Shown here: positions 21,250-33,678 of the stretch, in pieces | How the letters are laid out: every line of letters begins with the position of its first letter | How positions within the stretch are numbered: the first letter of the stretch is position 1 | Source of the DNA: Leptasterias polaris | Taxonomy: Eukaryota; Echinodermata; Asteroidea; Forcipulatida; Asteriidae | Direction of reading: 5' to 3' | Assembly: GCA_037783415.1 (NCBI GenBank) | Contig: JAZGTN010000170.1 | Span: 2,709,501-2,773,500 of the forward strand | DNA: 64,000 nucleotides | The notes under the pieces: generated by a model | Database searches by the model: none | Told to the model about the DNA's origin: nothing | What the model saw: the letters and a program-made list of their open reading frames with translations, nothing else | Made by a program: the position numbers and the translations under genes

Positions 21250-21609
21250 GCCATTTGCGAGTTAAATTTGAATAATGTCTGGTACAATGACTAGTTTAGT
21301 CACAAGTTACCGCTTAAATTTGAATTCCTCAGACTATCGAGACAGTTGCTATGTCACATGGTTCGGGGCAAGCTTTTGTATAGCAACCTCCAGATGAGCA
21401 AACCCTGGTACCATTGTGTCATACACATCCATTCAGAATTGTGTATGGGTGTTCACCGTCTCTTACGTAACTAAGCAAAAGCTTGCCCCTAATCATGTGA
21501 CATAGCAACTGTTTCGATAGTCTGAGGAATTCAAATTTAAGCGGTAACTTGTGACTAAACAAGTCATTGTACCAGACATTATTCAAATGTAACTCGCAAA
21601 TGGCTTATT
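21245..21609. mobile_element. 365-bp foldback element, 134-bp arms (MITE-like)
   Basis: Ends are AATAAGCCATTTGCGAGTT and its complement. In U1 the copy is 9608-9972, with arms 9608-9741 and 9839-9972 matching at all but four positions and a 97-bp centre. The centre itself holds an 8-bp stem, CATACACA (9770-9777)/TGTGTATG (9790-9797). No transposase and no clear target-site duplication are visible. The element is present in every full unit; R9 has lost one arm. Confidence 0.8.
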
Positions 21610-21730
21610 AGTTGCGATGATCGTAACCCTCTCTAGTATTTTAAAATAATTGGTGACTGTATGCATGTGACTGCGGTTTCATTGTTGGGGCTGGACTTGT
21701 ACACATGCATATAGAGCCACGCAGTGCAGG

Positions 21731-22466
21731 GGAGACTTGATAAATTTAGGCTTTTAAAGTTGGCCCTATTTTACTTGGCAAGTGGACTCTGCTGGAGAAG
21801 TGGGCAAGTGGGAGTGCATTTAGTTGGGTGCTCAAGACAGGAAAGGAAATGCTGTGACTCGGTCGCCACACCATGATGGGAACTAGATATCAGCCGGTCA
21901 GTCCGTGAAACCGGACTCGCGGCGCTTTATAAGCATGACATGTCACCCCGTAATTTTTACATTGTTTACCCAAGCCGTATTTTTTATTTTTTTCATCTGT
22001 ACGAAAAACACAAATCAGAATAATGCAACATAATTTGTTGGTTTAATTGCCGCGTAGCATTTAATTTTCTTTTCCGTTGCAATTAATATATAATTTTTAT
22101 TTATTAATTTTTTGGGTAGGGAAATTTTTCAAGATTGATGCCCGGACGTAGGGAAACCTTCACCGGCGTTGAGGTGTTTTCACTTGGAAGGAAACAAACT
22201 AGACGGGCCTTGGACTCCCCACTAAATAAACTCCCATAGGAACCAATGCTAAAAATCGTGTAAGTCTCCGGACAACTATTAACTTCAGAATTCTTTTCAA
22301 TTTTTGGCAGGTCAGCCGTTTGGAATTTTTTCTAGCGACCCCAGAAAAAAAAACACCAGAAAATGAAATTTTCCCTAAGCCGACTTGCTGCCAGTTTTCG
22401 TGAAGCACTTCTCCACTTCCCCGGTCAAATAGGGCCAACTTTAACGCCTAAATTGATCAAGTCTCC
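21731..22466. repeat. 736-bp segment bounded by inverted repeats of about 40 bp
   Basis: Left end reads GGAGACTTGATAAATTTAGG, then CTTTTAAAGTTGGCCCTATTT. The right end is its inverted, slightly diverged copy (AAATAGGGCCAACTTTAACG...TTGATCAAGTCTCC). Just inside, GGAGAAGTG-type text also recurs inverted. The same 736-bp spacing is found in U1 (8751-9486). This looks like a decayed non-autonomous DNA transposon embedded in the monomer. Confidence 0.65.
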
Positions 22467-22572
22467 TCAAAAGTTGAAGCACAGAACCCCCAGGTTGTGA
22501 TAGATTCTTATATTTACGCAATCTATTAATAGCATGACCCCCAAAACGTTCTAATTCAAAATAATTATACCG
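22441..22572 (-). pseudogene. Open segment resembling a protein C-terminus (R2 copy)
   Basis: Protein-like in composition: RYNYFELERFGGHAINRLRK, then a K/S/P/G stretch and LLRRLDQFRR before TAA. It has no ATG. It lies downstream of the coiled-coil-like frame on the same strand, and the hypervariable C/A tract between them sets the relative frame. In R1 and R17 the tract happens to leave a longer open frame. Possibly the tail of a dead transposon gene; I do not recognise the family. Confidence 0.25.
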
Positions 22573-22583
22573 TTTATTGGGTG

Positions 22584-22640
22584 TTTTTTTTATTTATTAT
22601 TTTTTATTTTATTTATATATATTTTTTTTTTGGGGGGGGG
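22584..22640. repeat. Hypervariable A/T plus G/C homopolymer tract
   Basis: In reversed units it is T-rich (TTTATTTATT-like) followed by a run of 8 to 15 G, mirrored as C/A in forward units. It accounts for much of the monomer length variation. Extremes are pure T28 in R1, TATATATAT versions in R2, R3, R4 and R6, G-interrupted T in R17 and G15 in R18. Confidence 0.9.
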
Positions 22641-22741
22641 GTCTCAACTTTTAAGATTAATCTTTTTTGTTTTTGGTTTGCTTCATTTATTGAATTGTTT
22701 ATTTCATTGATTTGCTTATATATTTCTTCTTCCTTTTTCAT
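22613..22741 (-). CDS. Weak candidate 42-residue coiled-coil-like ORF (R2 copy)
   Basis: Starts ATG and reads MKKEEEIYKQINEINNSINE, continuing with Lys/Gln/Leu/Ile residues. Ile at roughly heptad spacing gives a coiled-coil look. The C-terminus runs into the poly-C/poly-A tract and so differs from unit to unit (PPP plus variable Lys/Ile/Asn). The frame is open upstream of the ATG as well. It may be a fossil of a longer coding sequence. Confidence 0.2.
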   Translation of the reverse strand: MKKEEEIYKQINEINNSINEANQKQKRLILKVETPPPKKKYI

Positions 22742-22945
22742 TTTGTTAATTTTTGAGTCTCCATTCAGTATAGATACATGTTGCCGTCTGTTGTTTTCTC
22801 CCAGTCTGGTTGGGTGCACTCGTATGGCTATACATTGTAAACTCACGGGTAAAAGTACCAACACCTTACTAGCGCAGTGGGATAAGGTGCTGGGACTGTC
22901 TCAACACTTGGACCACGCGATCCGGGTTCGAATGCCGTCTGCACT

Positions 22946-25093
22946 AATATAGGTTCAAGGCCTTTTGCTGTCTGTGGCAACAGTGTGATTGGGATCTGCC
23001 TTGCTTCCTCCCCTAAAGTGGTCAGGGCCCTAGTGGCTAGGCAGGGGAGACAGGGGAGGATATGCTGCTGGGTCAATTTGCCACAAAATAAGGGAACTAA
23101 TCGTTGCTGCAGAAGAGGGGCGTAGTGTGCGCTATCTAAACCTCTCCAGCGCGTGAACGCCTGACACTACCAGCAACGTAACTTTTTAATCTTTTTTTAA
23201 ATATAATATAAGGTATGAGATTTTACTGTGACGCTTTTTTTGGTTATTTTATTTATTTATTTATTGTTTATTATTTTCATTTTTGTCATTTGTTGATGCA
23301 ACTACGCAATAAAAGTTACATGAAATACTGCAAAAAACATTTTATTGAAGAAACAATTGCAAAAAAAGAAACCCAAAACACTGTATCAGAATAAGCCATT
23401 TGCGAGTTAAATTTGAATAATGTCTGGTACAATGACTAGTTTAGTCACAAGTTACCGCTTAAATTTGAATTCCTCAGACTATCGAGACAGTTGCTATGTC
23501 ACATGGTTCGGGGCAAGCTTTTGTATAGCACCCTCCAGATGAGCAAACCCTGGTACCATTGTGTCATACACATCCATTCAGAATTGTGTATGGGTGTTCA
23601 CCGTCTCTTACGTAACTAAGCAAAAGCTTGCCCCTAATCATGTGACATAGCAACTGTCTCGATAGTCTGAGGAATTCAAATTTAAGCGGTAACTTGTGAC
23701 TAAACAAGTCATTGTACCAGACATTATTCAAATGTAACTCGCAAATGGCTTATTAGTTGCGATGATCGTAACCCTCTCTAGTATTTTAAAATAATTGGTG
23801 ACTGTATGCATGTGACTGCGGTTTCATTGTTGGGGCTGGACTTGTACACATGCATATAGAGCCACGCAGTGCAGGGGAGACTTGATAAATTTAGGCTTTT
23901 AAAGTTGGCCCTATTTTACTTGGCAAGTGGACTCTGCTGGAGAAGTGGGCAAGTGGGAGTGCATTTAGTTGGGTGCTCAAGACAGGAAAGGAAATGCTGT
24001 GACTCGGTCGCCACACCATGATGGGAACTAGATATCAGCCGGTCAGTCCGTGAAACCGGACTCGCGGCGCTTTATAAGCATGACATGTCACCCCGTAATT
24101 TTTACATTGTTTACCCAAGCCGTATTTTTTTTTTTTTTCATCTGTACGAAAAACACAAATCAGAATAATGCAACATAATTTGTTGGTTTAATTGCCGCGT
24201 AGCATTTAATTTTCTTTTCCGTTGCAATTAATATATAATTTTTATTTATTAATTTTTTGGGTAGGGAAATTTTTCAAGATTGATGCCCGGACGTAGGGAA
24301 ACCTTCACCGGCGTTGAGGTGTTTTCACTTGGAAGGAAACAAACTAGACGGGCCTTGGACTCCCCACTAAATAAACTCCCATAGGAACCAATGCTAAAAA
24401 TCGTGTAAGTCTCCGGACAACTATTAACTTCAGAATTCTTTTCAATTTTTGGCAGGTCAGCCGTTTGGAATTTTTTCTAGCGACCCCAGAAAAAAACACA
24501 CCAGAAAATGAAATTTTCCCTAAGCCGACTTGCTGCCAGTTTTCGTGAAGCACTTCTCCACTTCCCCGGTCAAATAGGGCCAACTTTAACGCCTAAATTG
24601 ATCAAGTCTCCTCAAAAGTTGAAGCACAGAACCCCCAGGTTGTGATAGATTCTTATATTTACGCAATCTATTAATAGCATGACCCCCAAAACGTTCTAAT
24701 TCAAAATAATTATACCGTTTATTGGGTGTTTTTTTTATTTATTATTTTTTATTTTATTTATATATATATTTTTTTTTTGGGGGGGGGGGTCTCAACTTTT
24801 AAGATTAATCTTTTTTGTTTTTGGTTTGCTTCATTTATTGAATTGTTTATTTCATTGATTTGCTTATATATTTCTTCTTCCTTTTTCATTTTGTTAATTT
24901 TTGAGTCTCCATTCAGTATAGATACATGTTGCCGTCTGTTGTTTTCTCCCAGTCTGGTTGGGTGCACTCGTATGGCTATACATTGTAAACTCACGGGTAA
25001 AAGTACCAACACCTTACTAGCGCAGTGGGATAAGGTGCTGGGACTGTCTCAACACTTGGACCACGCGATCCGGGTTCGAATGCCGTCTGCACT
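22946..25093 (-). repeat. Array unit R3 (2148 bp)
   Basis: Has an uninterrupted T run after CCGTATT near 24122 (as in U3, complement) and TAGCACCCTCC instead of TAGCAACCTCC near 23527. The A/T tract contains TATATATATATT. Confidence 0.95.
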
Positions 25094-27238
25094 AATATAG
25101 GTTCAAGGCCTTTTGCTGTCTGTGGCAACAGTGTGATTGGGATCTGCCTTGCTTCCTCCCCTAAAGTGGTCAGGGCCCTAGTGGCTAGGCAGGGGAGACA
25201 GGGGAGGATATGCTGCTGGGTCAATTTGCCACAAAATAAGGGAACTAATCGTTGCTGCAGAAGAGGGGCGTAGTGTGCGCTATCTAAACCTCTCCAGCGC
25301 GTGAACGCCTGACACTACCAGCAACGTAACTTTTTAATCTTTTTTTAAATATAATATAAGGTATGAGATTTTACTGTGACGCTTTTTTTGGTTATTTTAT
25401 TTATTTATTTATTGTTTATTATTTTCATTTTTGTCATTTGTTGATGCAACTACGCAATAAAAGTTACATGAAATACTGCAAAAAACATTTTATTGAAGAA
25501 ACAATTGCAAAAAAAGAAACCCAAAACACTGTATCAGAATAAGCCATTTGCGAGTTAAATTTGAATAATGTCTGGTACAATGACTAGTTTAGTCACAAGT
25601 TACCGCTTAAATTTGAATTCCTCAGACTATCGAGACAGTTGCTATGTCACATGGTTCGGGGCAAGCTTTTGTATAGCAACCTCCAGATGAGCAAACCCTG
25701 GTACCATTGTGTCATACACATCCATTCAGAATTGTGTATGGGTGTTCACCGTCTCTTACGTAACTAAGCAAAAGCTTGCCCCTAATCATGTGACATAGCA
25801 ACTGTCTCGATAGTCTGAGGAATTCAAATTTAAGCGGTAACTTGTGACTAAACAAGTCATTGTACCAGACATTATTCAAATGTAACTCGCAAATGGCTTA
25901 TTAGTTGCGATGATCGTAACCCTCTCTAGTATTTTAAAATAATTGGTGACTGTATGCATGTGACTGCGGTTTCATTGTTGGGGCTGGACTTGTACACATG
26001 CATATAGAGCCACGCAGTGCAGGGGAGACTTGATAAATTTAGGCTTTTAAAGTTGGCCCTATTTTACTTGGCAAGTGGACTCTGCTGGAGAAGTGGGCAA
26101 GTGGGAGTTCATTTAGTTGGGTGCTCAAGACAGGAAAGGAAATGCTGTGACTCGGTCGCCACACCATGATGGGAACTAGATATCAGCCGGTCAGTCCGTG
26201 AAACCGGACTCGCGGCGCTTTATAAGCATGACATGTCACCCCGTAATTTTTACATTGTTTACCCAAGCCGTATTTTTTATTTTTTTCATCCGTACGAAAA
26301 ACACAAATCAGAATAATGCAACATAATTTGTTGGTTTAATTGCCGCGTAGCATTTAATTTTCTTTTCCGTTGCAATTAATATATAATTTTTATTTATTAA
26401 TTTTTTGGGTAGGGAAATTTTTCAAGATTGATGCCCGGACGTAGGGAAACCTTAACCGGCGTTGAGGTGTTTTCACTTGGAAGGAAACAAACTAGACGGG
26501 CCTTGGACTCCCCACTAAATAAACTCCCATAGGAACCAATGCTAAAAATCGTGTAAGTCTCCGGACAACTATTAACTTCAGAATTCTTTTCAATTTTTGG
26601 CAGGTCAGCCGTTTGGAATTTTTTCTAGCGACCCCAGAAAAAAAAACACCAGAAAATGAAATTTTCCCTAAACCGACTTGCTGCCAGTTTTCGTGAAGCA
26701 CTTCTCCACTTCCCCGGTCAAATAGGGCCAACTTTAACGCCTAAATTGATCAAGTCTCCTCAAAAGTTGAAGCACAGAACCCCCAGGTTGTGATAGATTC
26801 TTATATTTACGCAATCTATTAATAGCATGACCCCCAAAACGTTCTAATTCAAAATAATTATACCGTTTATTGGGTGTTTTTTTTATTTATTATTTTTTAT
26901 TTTATTTATATATATATTTTTTTTTTGGGGGGGGTCTCAACTTTTAAGATTAATCTTTTTTGTTTTTGGTTTGCTTCATTTATTGAATTGTTTATTTCAT
27001 TGATTTGCTTATATATTTCTTCTTCCTTTTTCATTTTGTTAATTTTTGAGTCTCCATTCAGTATAGATACATGTTGCCGTCTGTTGTTTTCTCCCAGTCT
27101 GGTTGGGTGCACTCGTATGGCTATACATTGTAAACTCACGGGTAAAAGTACCAACACCTTACTAGCGCAGTGGGATAAGGTGCTGGGACTGTCTCAACAC
27201 TTGGACCACGCGATCCGGGTTCGAATGCCGTCTGCACT
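25094..27238 (-). repeat. Array unit R4 (2145 bp)
   Basis: Carries a four-variant haplotype: GAGTTCATTTAG (about 26107), CATCCGTACG (26289), CCTTAACCGG (26449) and a long A run before CACCAG (26637). The same set is found in R20 and R21. Confidence 0.95.
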
Positions 27239-29382
27239 AATATAGGTTCAAGGCCTTTTGCTGTCTGTGGCAACAGTGTGATTGGGATCTACCTTGCTTC
27301 CTCCCCTAAAGTGGTCAGGGCCCTAGTGGCTAGGCAGGGGAGACAGGGGAGGATATGCTGCTGGGTCAATTTGCCACAAAATAAGGGAACTAATCGTTGC
27401 TGCAGAAGAGGGGCGTAGTGTGCGCTATCTAAACCTCTCCAGCGCGTGAACGCCTGACACTACCAGCAACGTAACTTTTTAATCTTTTTTTAAATATAAT
27501 ATAAGGTATGAGATTTTACTGTGACGCTTTTTTTGGTTATTTTATTTATTTATTTATTGTTTATTATTTTCATTTTTGTCATTTGTTGATGCAACTACGC
27601 AATAAAAGTTACATGAAATACTGCAAAAAACATTTTATTGAAGAAACAATTGCAAAAAAAGGAACCCAAAACACTGTATCAGAATAAGCCATTTGCGAGT
27701 TAAATTTGAATAATGTCTGGTACAATGACTAGTTTAGTCACAAGTTACCGCTTAAATTTGAATTCCTCAGACTATCGAGACAGTTGCTATGTCACATGGT
27801 TCGGGGCAAGCTTTTGTATAGCAACCTCCAGATGAGCAAACCCTGGTACCATTGTGTCATACACATCCATTCAGAATTGTGTATGGGTGTTCACCGTCTC
27901 TTACGTAACTAAGCAAAAGCTTGCCCCTAATCATGTGACATAGCAACTGTCTCGATAGTCTGAGGAATTCAAATTTAAGCGGTAACTTGTGACTAAACAA
28001 GTCATTGTACCAGACATTATTCAAATGTAACTCGCAAATGGCTTATTAGTTGCGATGATCGTAACCCTCTCTAGTATTTTAAAATAATTGGTGACTGTAT
28101 GCATGTGACTGCGGTTTCATTGTTGGGGCTGGACTTGTACACATGCATATAGAACCACGCAGTGCAGGGGAGACTTGATAAATTTAGGCTTTTAAAGTTG
28201 GCCCTATTTTACTTGGCAAGTGGACTCTGCTGGAGAAGTGGGCAAGTGGGAGTGCATTTAGTTGGGTGCTCAAGACAGGAAAGGAAATGCTGTGACTCGG
28301 TCGCCACACCATGATGGGAACTAGATATCAGCCGGTCAGTCCGTGAAACCGGACTCGCGGCGCTTTATAAGCATGACATGTCACCCCGTAATTTTTACAT
28401 TGTTTACCCAAGCCGTATTTTTTATTTTTTTCATCTGTACGAAAAACACAAATCAGAATAATGCAACATAATTTGTTGGTTTAATTGCCGCGTAGCATTT
28501 AATTTTCTTTTCCGTTGCAATTAATATATAATTTTTATTTATTAATTTTTGGGGTAGGGAAATTTTTCAAGATTGATGCCCGGACGTAGGGAAACCTTCA
28601 CCGGCGTTGAGGTGTTTTCACTTGGAAGGAAACAAACTAGACGGGCCTTGGACTCCTCACTAAATAAACTCCCATAGGAACCAATGCTAAAAATCGTGTA
28701 AGTCTCCGGACAACTATTAACTTCAGAATTCTTTTCAATTTTTGGCAGGTCAGCCGTTTGAAATTTTTTCTAGCGACCCCAGAAAAAAACACACCAGAAA
28801 ATGAAATTTTCCCTAAACCGACTTGCTGCCAGTTTTCGTGAAGCACTTCTCCACTTCCCCGGTCAAATAGGGCCAACTTTAACGCCTAAATTGATCAAGT
28901 CTCCTCAAAAGTTGAAGCACAGAACCCCCAGGTTGTGATAGATTCTTATATTTACGCAATCTATTAATAGCATGACCCCCAAAACGTTCTAATTCAAAAT
29001 AATTATACCGTTTATTGGGTGTTTTTTTTATTTATTATTTTTTATTTTATTTATTTATTTTTTTTTTGGGGGGGGGGGTCTCAACTTTTAAGATTAATCT
29101 TTTTAGTTTTTGGTTTGCTTCATTTGTTGAATTGTTTATTTCATTGATTTGCTTATATATTTCTTCTTCCTTTTTCATTTTGTTAATTTTTGAGTCTCCA
29201 TTCAGTATAGATACATGTTGCCGTCTGTTGTTTTCTCCCAGTCTGGTTGGGTGCACTCGTATGGCTATACATTGTAAACTCACGGGTAAAAGTACCAACA
29301 CCTTACTAGCGCAGTGGGATAAGGTGCTGGGACTGTCTCAACACTTGGACCACGCGATCCGGGTTCGAATGCCGTCTGCACT
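27239..29382 (-). repeat. Array unit R5 (2144 bp)
   Basis: Diagnostic variants shared with R7: TTTTTGGGGTAGGG (28544), GACTCCTCACT (28655), GTTTGAAATTTT (28757), CTTTTTAGTTTTT (29101) and CATTTGTTGAATTG (29122). Confidence 0.95.
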
Positions 29383-31527
29383 AATATAGGTTCAAGGCCT
29401 TTTGCTGTCTGTGGCAACAGTGTGATTGGGATCTGCCTTGCTTCCTCCCCTAAAGTGGTCAGGGCCCTAGTGGCTAGGCAGGGGAGACAGGGGAGGATAT
29501 GCTGCTGGGTCAATTTGCCACAAAATAAGGGAACTAATCGTTGCTGCAGAAGAGGGGCGTAGTGTGCGCTATCTAAACCTCTCCAGCGCGTGAACGCCTG
29601 ACACTACCAGCAACGTAACTTTTTAATCTTTTTTTAAATATAATATAAGGTATGAGATTTTACTGTGACGCTTTTTTTGGTTATTTTATTTATTTATTTA
29701 TTGTTTATTATTTTCATTTTTGTCATTTGTTGATGCAACTACGCAATAAAAGTTACATGAAATACTGCAAAAAACATTTTATTGAAGAAACAATTGCAAA
29801 AAAAGAAACCCAAAACACTGTATCAGAATAAGCCATTTGCGAGTTATATTTGAATAATGTCTGGTACAATGACTAGTTTAGTCACAAGTTACCGCTTAAA
29901 TTTGAATTCCTCAGACTATCGAGACAGTTGCTATGTCACATGGTTCGGGGCAAGCTTTTGTATAGCAACCTCCAGATGAGCAAACCCTGGTACCATTGTG
30001 TCATACACATCCATTCAGAATTGTGTATGGGTGTTCACCGTCTCTTACGTAACTAAGCAAAAGCTTGCCCCTAATCATGTGACATAGCAACTGTCTCGAT
30101 AGTCTGAGGAATTCAAATTTAAGCGGTAACTTGTGACTAAACAAGTCATTGTACCAGACATTATTCAAATGTAACTCGCAAATGGCTTATTAGTTGCGAT
30201 GATCGTAACCCTCTCTAGTATTTTAAAATAATTGGTGACTGTATGCATGTGACTGCGGTTTCATTGTTGGGGCTGGACTTGTACACATGCATATAGAGCC
30301 ACGCAGTGCAGGGGAGACTTGATAAATTTAGGCTTTTAAAGTTGGCCCTATTTTACTTGGCAAGTGGACTCTGCTGGAGAAGTGCGCAAGTGGGAGTGCA
30401 TTTAGTTGGGTGCTCAAGACAGGAAAGGAAATGCTGTGACTCGGTCGCCACACCATGATGGGAACTAGATATCAGCCGGTCAGTCCGTGAAACCGGACTC
30501 GCGGCGCTTTATAAGCATGACATGTCACCCCGTAATTTTTACATTGTTTACCCAAGCCGTATTTTTTATTTTTTTCATCTGTACGAAAAACACAAATCAG
30601 AATAATGCAACATAATTTGTTGGTTTAATTGCCGCGTAGCATTTAATTTTCTTTTCCGTTGCAATTAATATATAATTTTTATTTATTAATTTTTTGGGTA
30701 GGGAAATTTTTCAAGATTGATGCCCGGACGTAGGGAAACCTTCACCGGCGTTGAGGTGTTTTCACTTGGAAGGAAACAAACTAGACGGGCCTTGGACTCC
30801 CCACTAAATAAACTCCCATAGGAACCAATGCTAAAAATCGTGTAAGTCTCCGGACAACTATTAACTTCAGAATTCTTTTCAATTTTTGGCAGGTCAGCCG
30901 TTTGGAATTTTTTCTAGCGACCCCAGAAAAAAACACACCAGAAAATGAAATTTTCCCTAAACCGACTTGCTGCCAGTTTTCGTGAAGCACTTCTCCACTT
31001 CCCCGGTCAAATAGGGCCAACTTTAACGCCTAAATTGATCAAGTCTCCTCAAAAGTTGAAGCACAGAACCCCCAGGTTGTGATAGATTCTTATATTTACG
31101 CAATCTATTAATAGCATGACCCCCAAAACGTTCTAATTCAAAATAATTATACCGTTTATTGGGTGTTTTTTTTATTTATTATTTTTTATTTTATTTATAT
31201 ATATATTTTTTTTTGGGGGGGGGTCTCAACTTTTAAGATTAATCTTTTTTGTTTTTGGTTTGCTTCATTTATTGAATTGTTTATTTCATTGATTTGCTTA
31301 TATATTTCTTCTTCCTTTTTCATTTTGTTAATTTTTGAGTCTCCATTCAGTATAGATACATGTTGCCGTCTGTTGTTTTCTCCCAGTCTGGTTGGGTGCA
31401 CTCGTATGGCTATACATTGTAAACTCACGGGTAAAAGTACCAACACCTTACTAGCGCAGTGGGATAAGGTGCTGGGACTGTCTCAACACTTGGACCACGC
31501 GATCCGGGTTCGAATGCCGTCTGCACT
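29383..31527 (-). repeat. Array unit R6 (2145 bp)
   Basis: GAGTTATATTTG (29842) and AAGTGCGCAAG (30382) are shared only with R8. Confidence 0.95.
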
Positions 31528-33678
31528 AATATAGGTTCAAGGCCTTTTGCTGTCTGTGGCAACAGTGTGATTGGGATCTGCCTTGCTTCCTCCCCTAAAG
31601 TGGTCAGGGCCCTAGTGGCTAGGCAGGGGAGACAGGGGAGGATATGCTGCTGGGTCAATTTGCCACAAAATAAGGGAACCAATCGTTGCTGCAGAAGAGG
31701 GGCGTAGTGTGCGCTATCTAAACCTCTCCAGCGCGTGAACGCCTGACACTACCAGCAACGTAACTTTTTAATCTTTTTTTAAATATAATATAAGGTATGA
31801 GATTTTACTGTGACGCTTTTTTTGGTTATTTTATTTATTTATTTATTGTTTATTATTTTCATTTTTGTCATTTGTTGATGCAACTACGCAATAAAAGTTA
31901 CATGAAATACTGCAAAAAACATTTTATTGAAGAAACAATTGCAAAAAAAGAAACCCAAAACACTGTATCAGAATAAGCCATTTGCGAGTTAAATTTGAAT
32001 AATGTCTGGTACAATGACTAGTTTAGTCACAAGTTACCGCTTAAATTTGAATTCCTCAGACTATCGAGACAGTTGCTATGTCACATGGTTCGGGGCAAGC
32101 TTTTGTATAGCAACCTCCAGATGAGCAAACCCTGGTACCATTGTGTCATACACATCCATTCAGAATTGTGTATGGGTGTTCACCGTCTCTTACGTAACTA
32201 AGCAAAAGCTTGCCCCTAATCATGTGACATAGCAACTGTCTCGATAGTCTGAGGAATTCAAATTTAAGCGGTAACTTGTGACTAAACAAGTCATTGTACC
32301 AGACATTATTCAAATGTAACTCGCAAATGGCTTATTAGTTGCGATGATCGTAACCCTCTCTAGTATTTTAAAATAATTGGTGACTGTATGCATGTGACTG
32401 CGGTTTCATTGTTGGGGCTGGACTTGGAATTGTACACATGCATATAGAGCCACGCAGTGCAGGGGAGACTTGATAAATTTAGGCTTTTAAAGTTGGCCCT
32501 ATTTTACTTGGCAAGTGGACTCTGCTGGAGAAGTGGGCAAGTGGGAGTGCATTTAGTTGGGTGCTCAAGACAGGAAAGGAAATGCTGTGACTCGGTCGCC
32601 ACACCATGATGGGAACTAGATATCAGCCGGTCAGTCCGTGAAACCGGACTCGCGGCGCTTTATAAGCATGACATGTCACCCCGTAATTTTTACATTGTTT
32701 ACCCAAGCCGTATTTTTTATTTTTTTCATCTGTACGAAAAACACAAATCAGAATAATGCAACATAATTTGTTGGTTTAATTGCCGCGTAGCATTTAATTT
32801 TCTTTTCCGTTGCAATTAATATATAATTTTTATTTATTAATTTTTGGGGTAGGGAAATTTTTCAAGATTGATGCCCGGACGTAGGGAAACCTTCACCGGC
32901 GTTGAGGTGTTTTCACTTGGAAGGAAACAAACTAGACGGGCCTTGGACTCCTCACTAAATAAACTCCCATAGGAACCAATGCTAAAAATCGTGTAAGTCT
33001 CCGGACAACTATTAACTTCAGAATTCTTTTCAATTTTTGGCAGGTCAGCCGTTTGAAATTTTTTCTAGCGACCCCAGAAAAAAACACACCAGAAAATGAA
33101 ATTTTCCCTAAACCGACTTGCTGCCAGTTTTCGTGAAGCACTTCTCCACTTCCCCGGTCAAATAGGGCCAACTTTAACGCCTAAATTGATCAAGTCTCCT
33201 CAAAAGTTGAAGCACAGAACCCCCAGGTTGTGATAGATTCTTATATTTACGCAATCTATTAATAGCATGACCCCCAAAACGTTCTAATTCAAAATAATTA
33301 TACCGTTTATTGGGTGTTTTTTTTATTTATTATTTTTTATTTTATTTATTTAATTTTTTTTTTTGGGGGGGGGGTCTCAACTTTTAAGATTAATCTTTTT
33401 AGTTTTTGGTTTGCTTCATTTGTTGAATTGTTTATTTCATTGATTTGCTTATATATTTCTTCTTCCTTTTTCATTTTGTTAATTTTTGAGTCTCCATTCA
33501 GTATAGATACATGTTGCCGTCTGTTGTTTTCTCCCAGTCTGGTTGGGTGCACTCGTATGGCTATACATTGTAAACTCACGGGTAAAAGTACCAACACCTT
33601 ACTAGCGCAGTGGGATAAGGTGCTGGGACTGTCTCAACACTTGGACCACGCGATCCGGGTTCGAATGCCGTCTGCACT
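31528..33678 (-). repeat. Array unit R7 (2151 bp)
   Basis: Carries the R5 haplotype in its second half. A 6-bp insertion (GACTTGGAATTGTACAC) sits near 32422, absent from R5. Confidence 0.95.

Larger units (their letters stand above)
20801..22945 (-). repeat. Array unit R2 (2145 bp), reference for the monomer map
   Basis: Map of modules: SINE-like body 20801-21058; 59-codon ATG frame 21070-21249 (plus); foldback 21245-21609; inverted-repeat-bounded segment 21731-22466; open segment 22441-22572 (minus); hypervariable A/T-G tract about 22584-22640; possible coiled-coil frame 22613-22741 (minus); tRNA-like head 22863-22945 (plus), which leads into the body in R3. Confidence 0.95.

Noticed and set aside
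22581..22952. Recurring 120-125 residue hydrophobic frame on the opposite strand
   Set aside because: TTG start. The hydrophobic beginning is the translated T-rich microsatellite and the end is the tRNA-like sequence.
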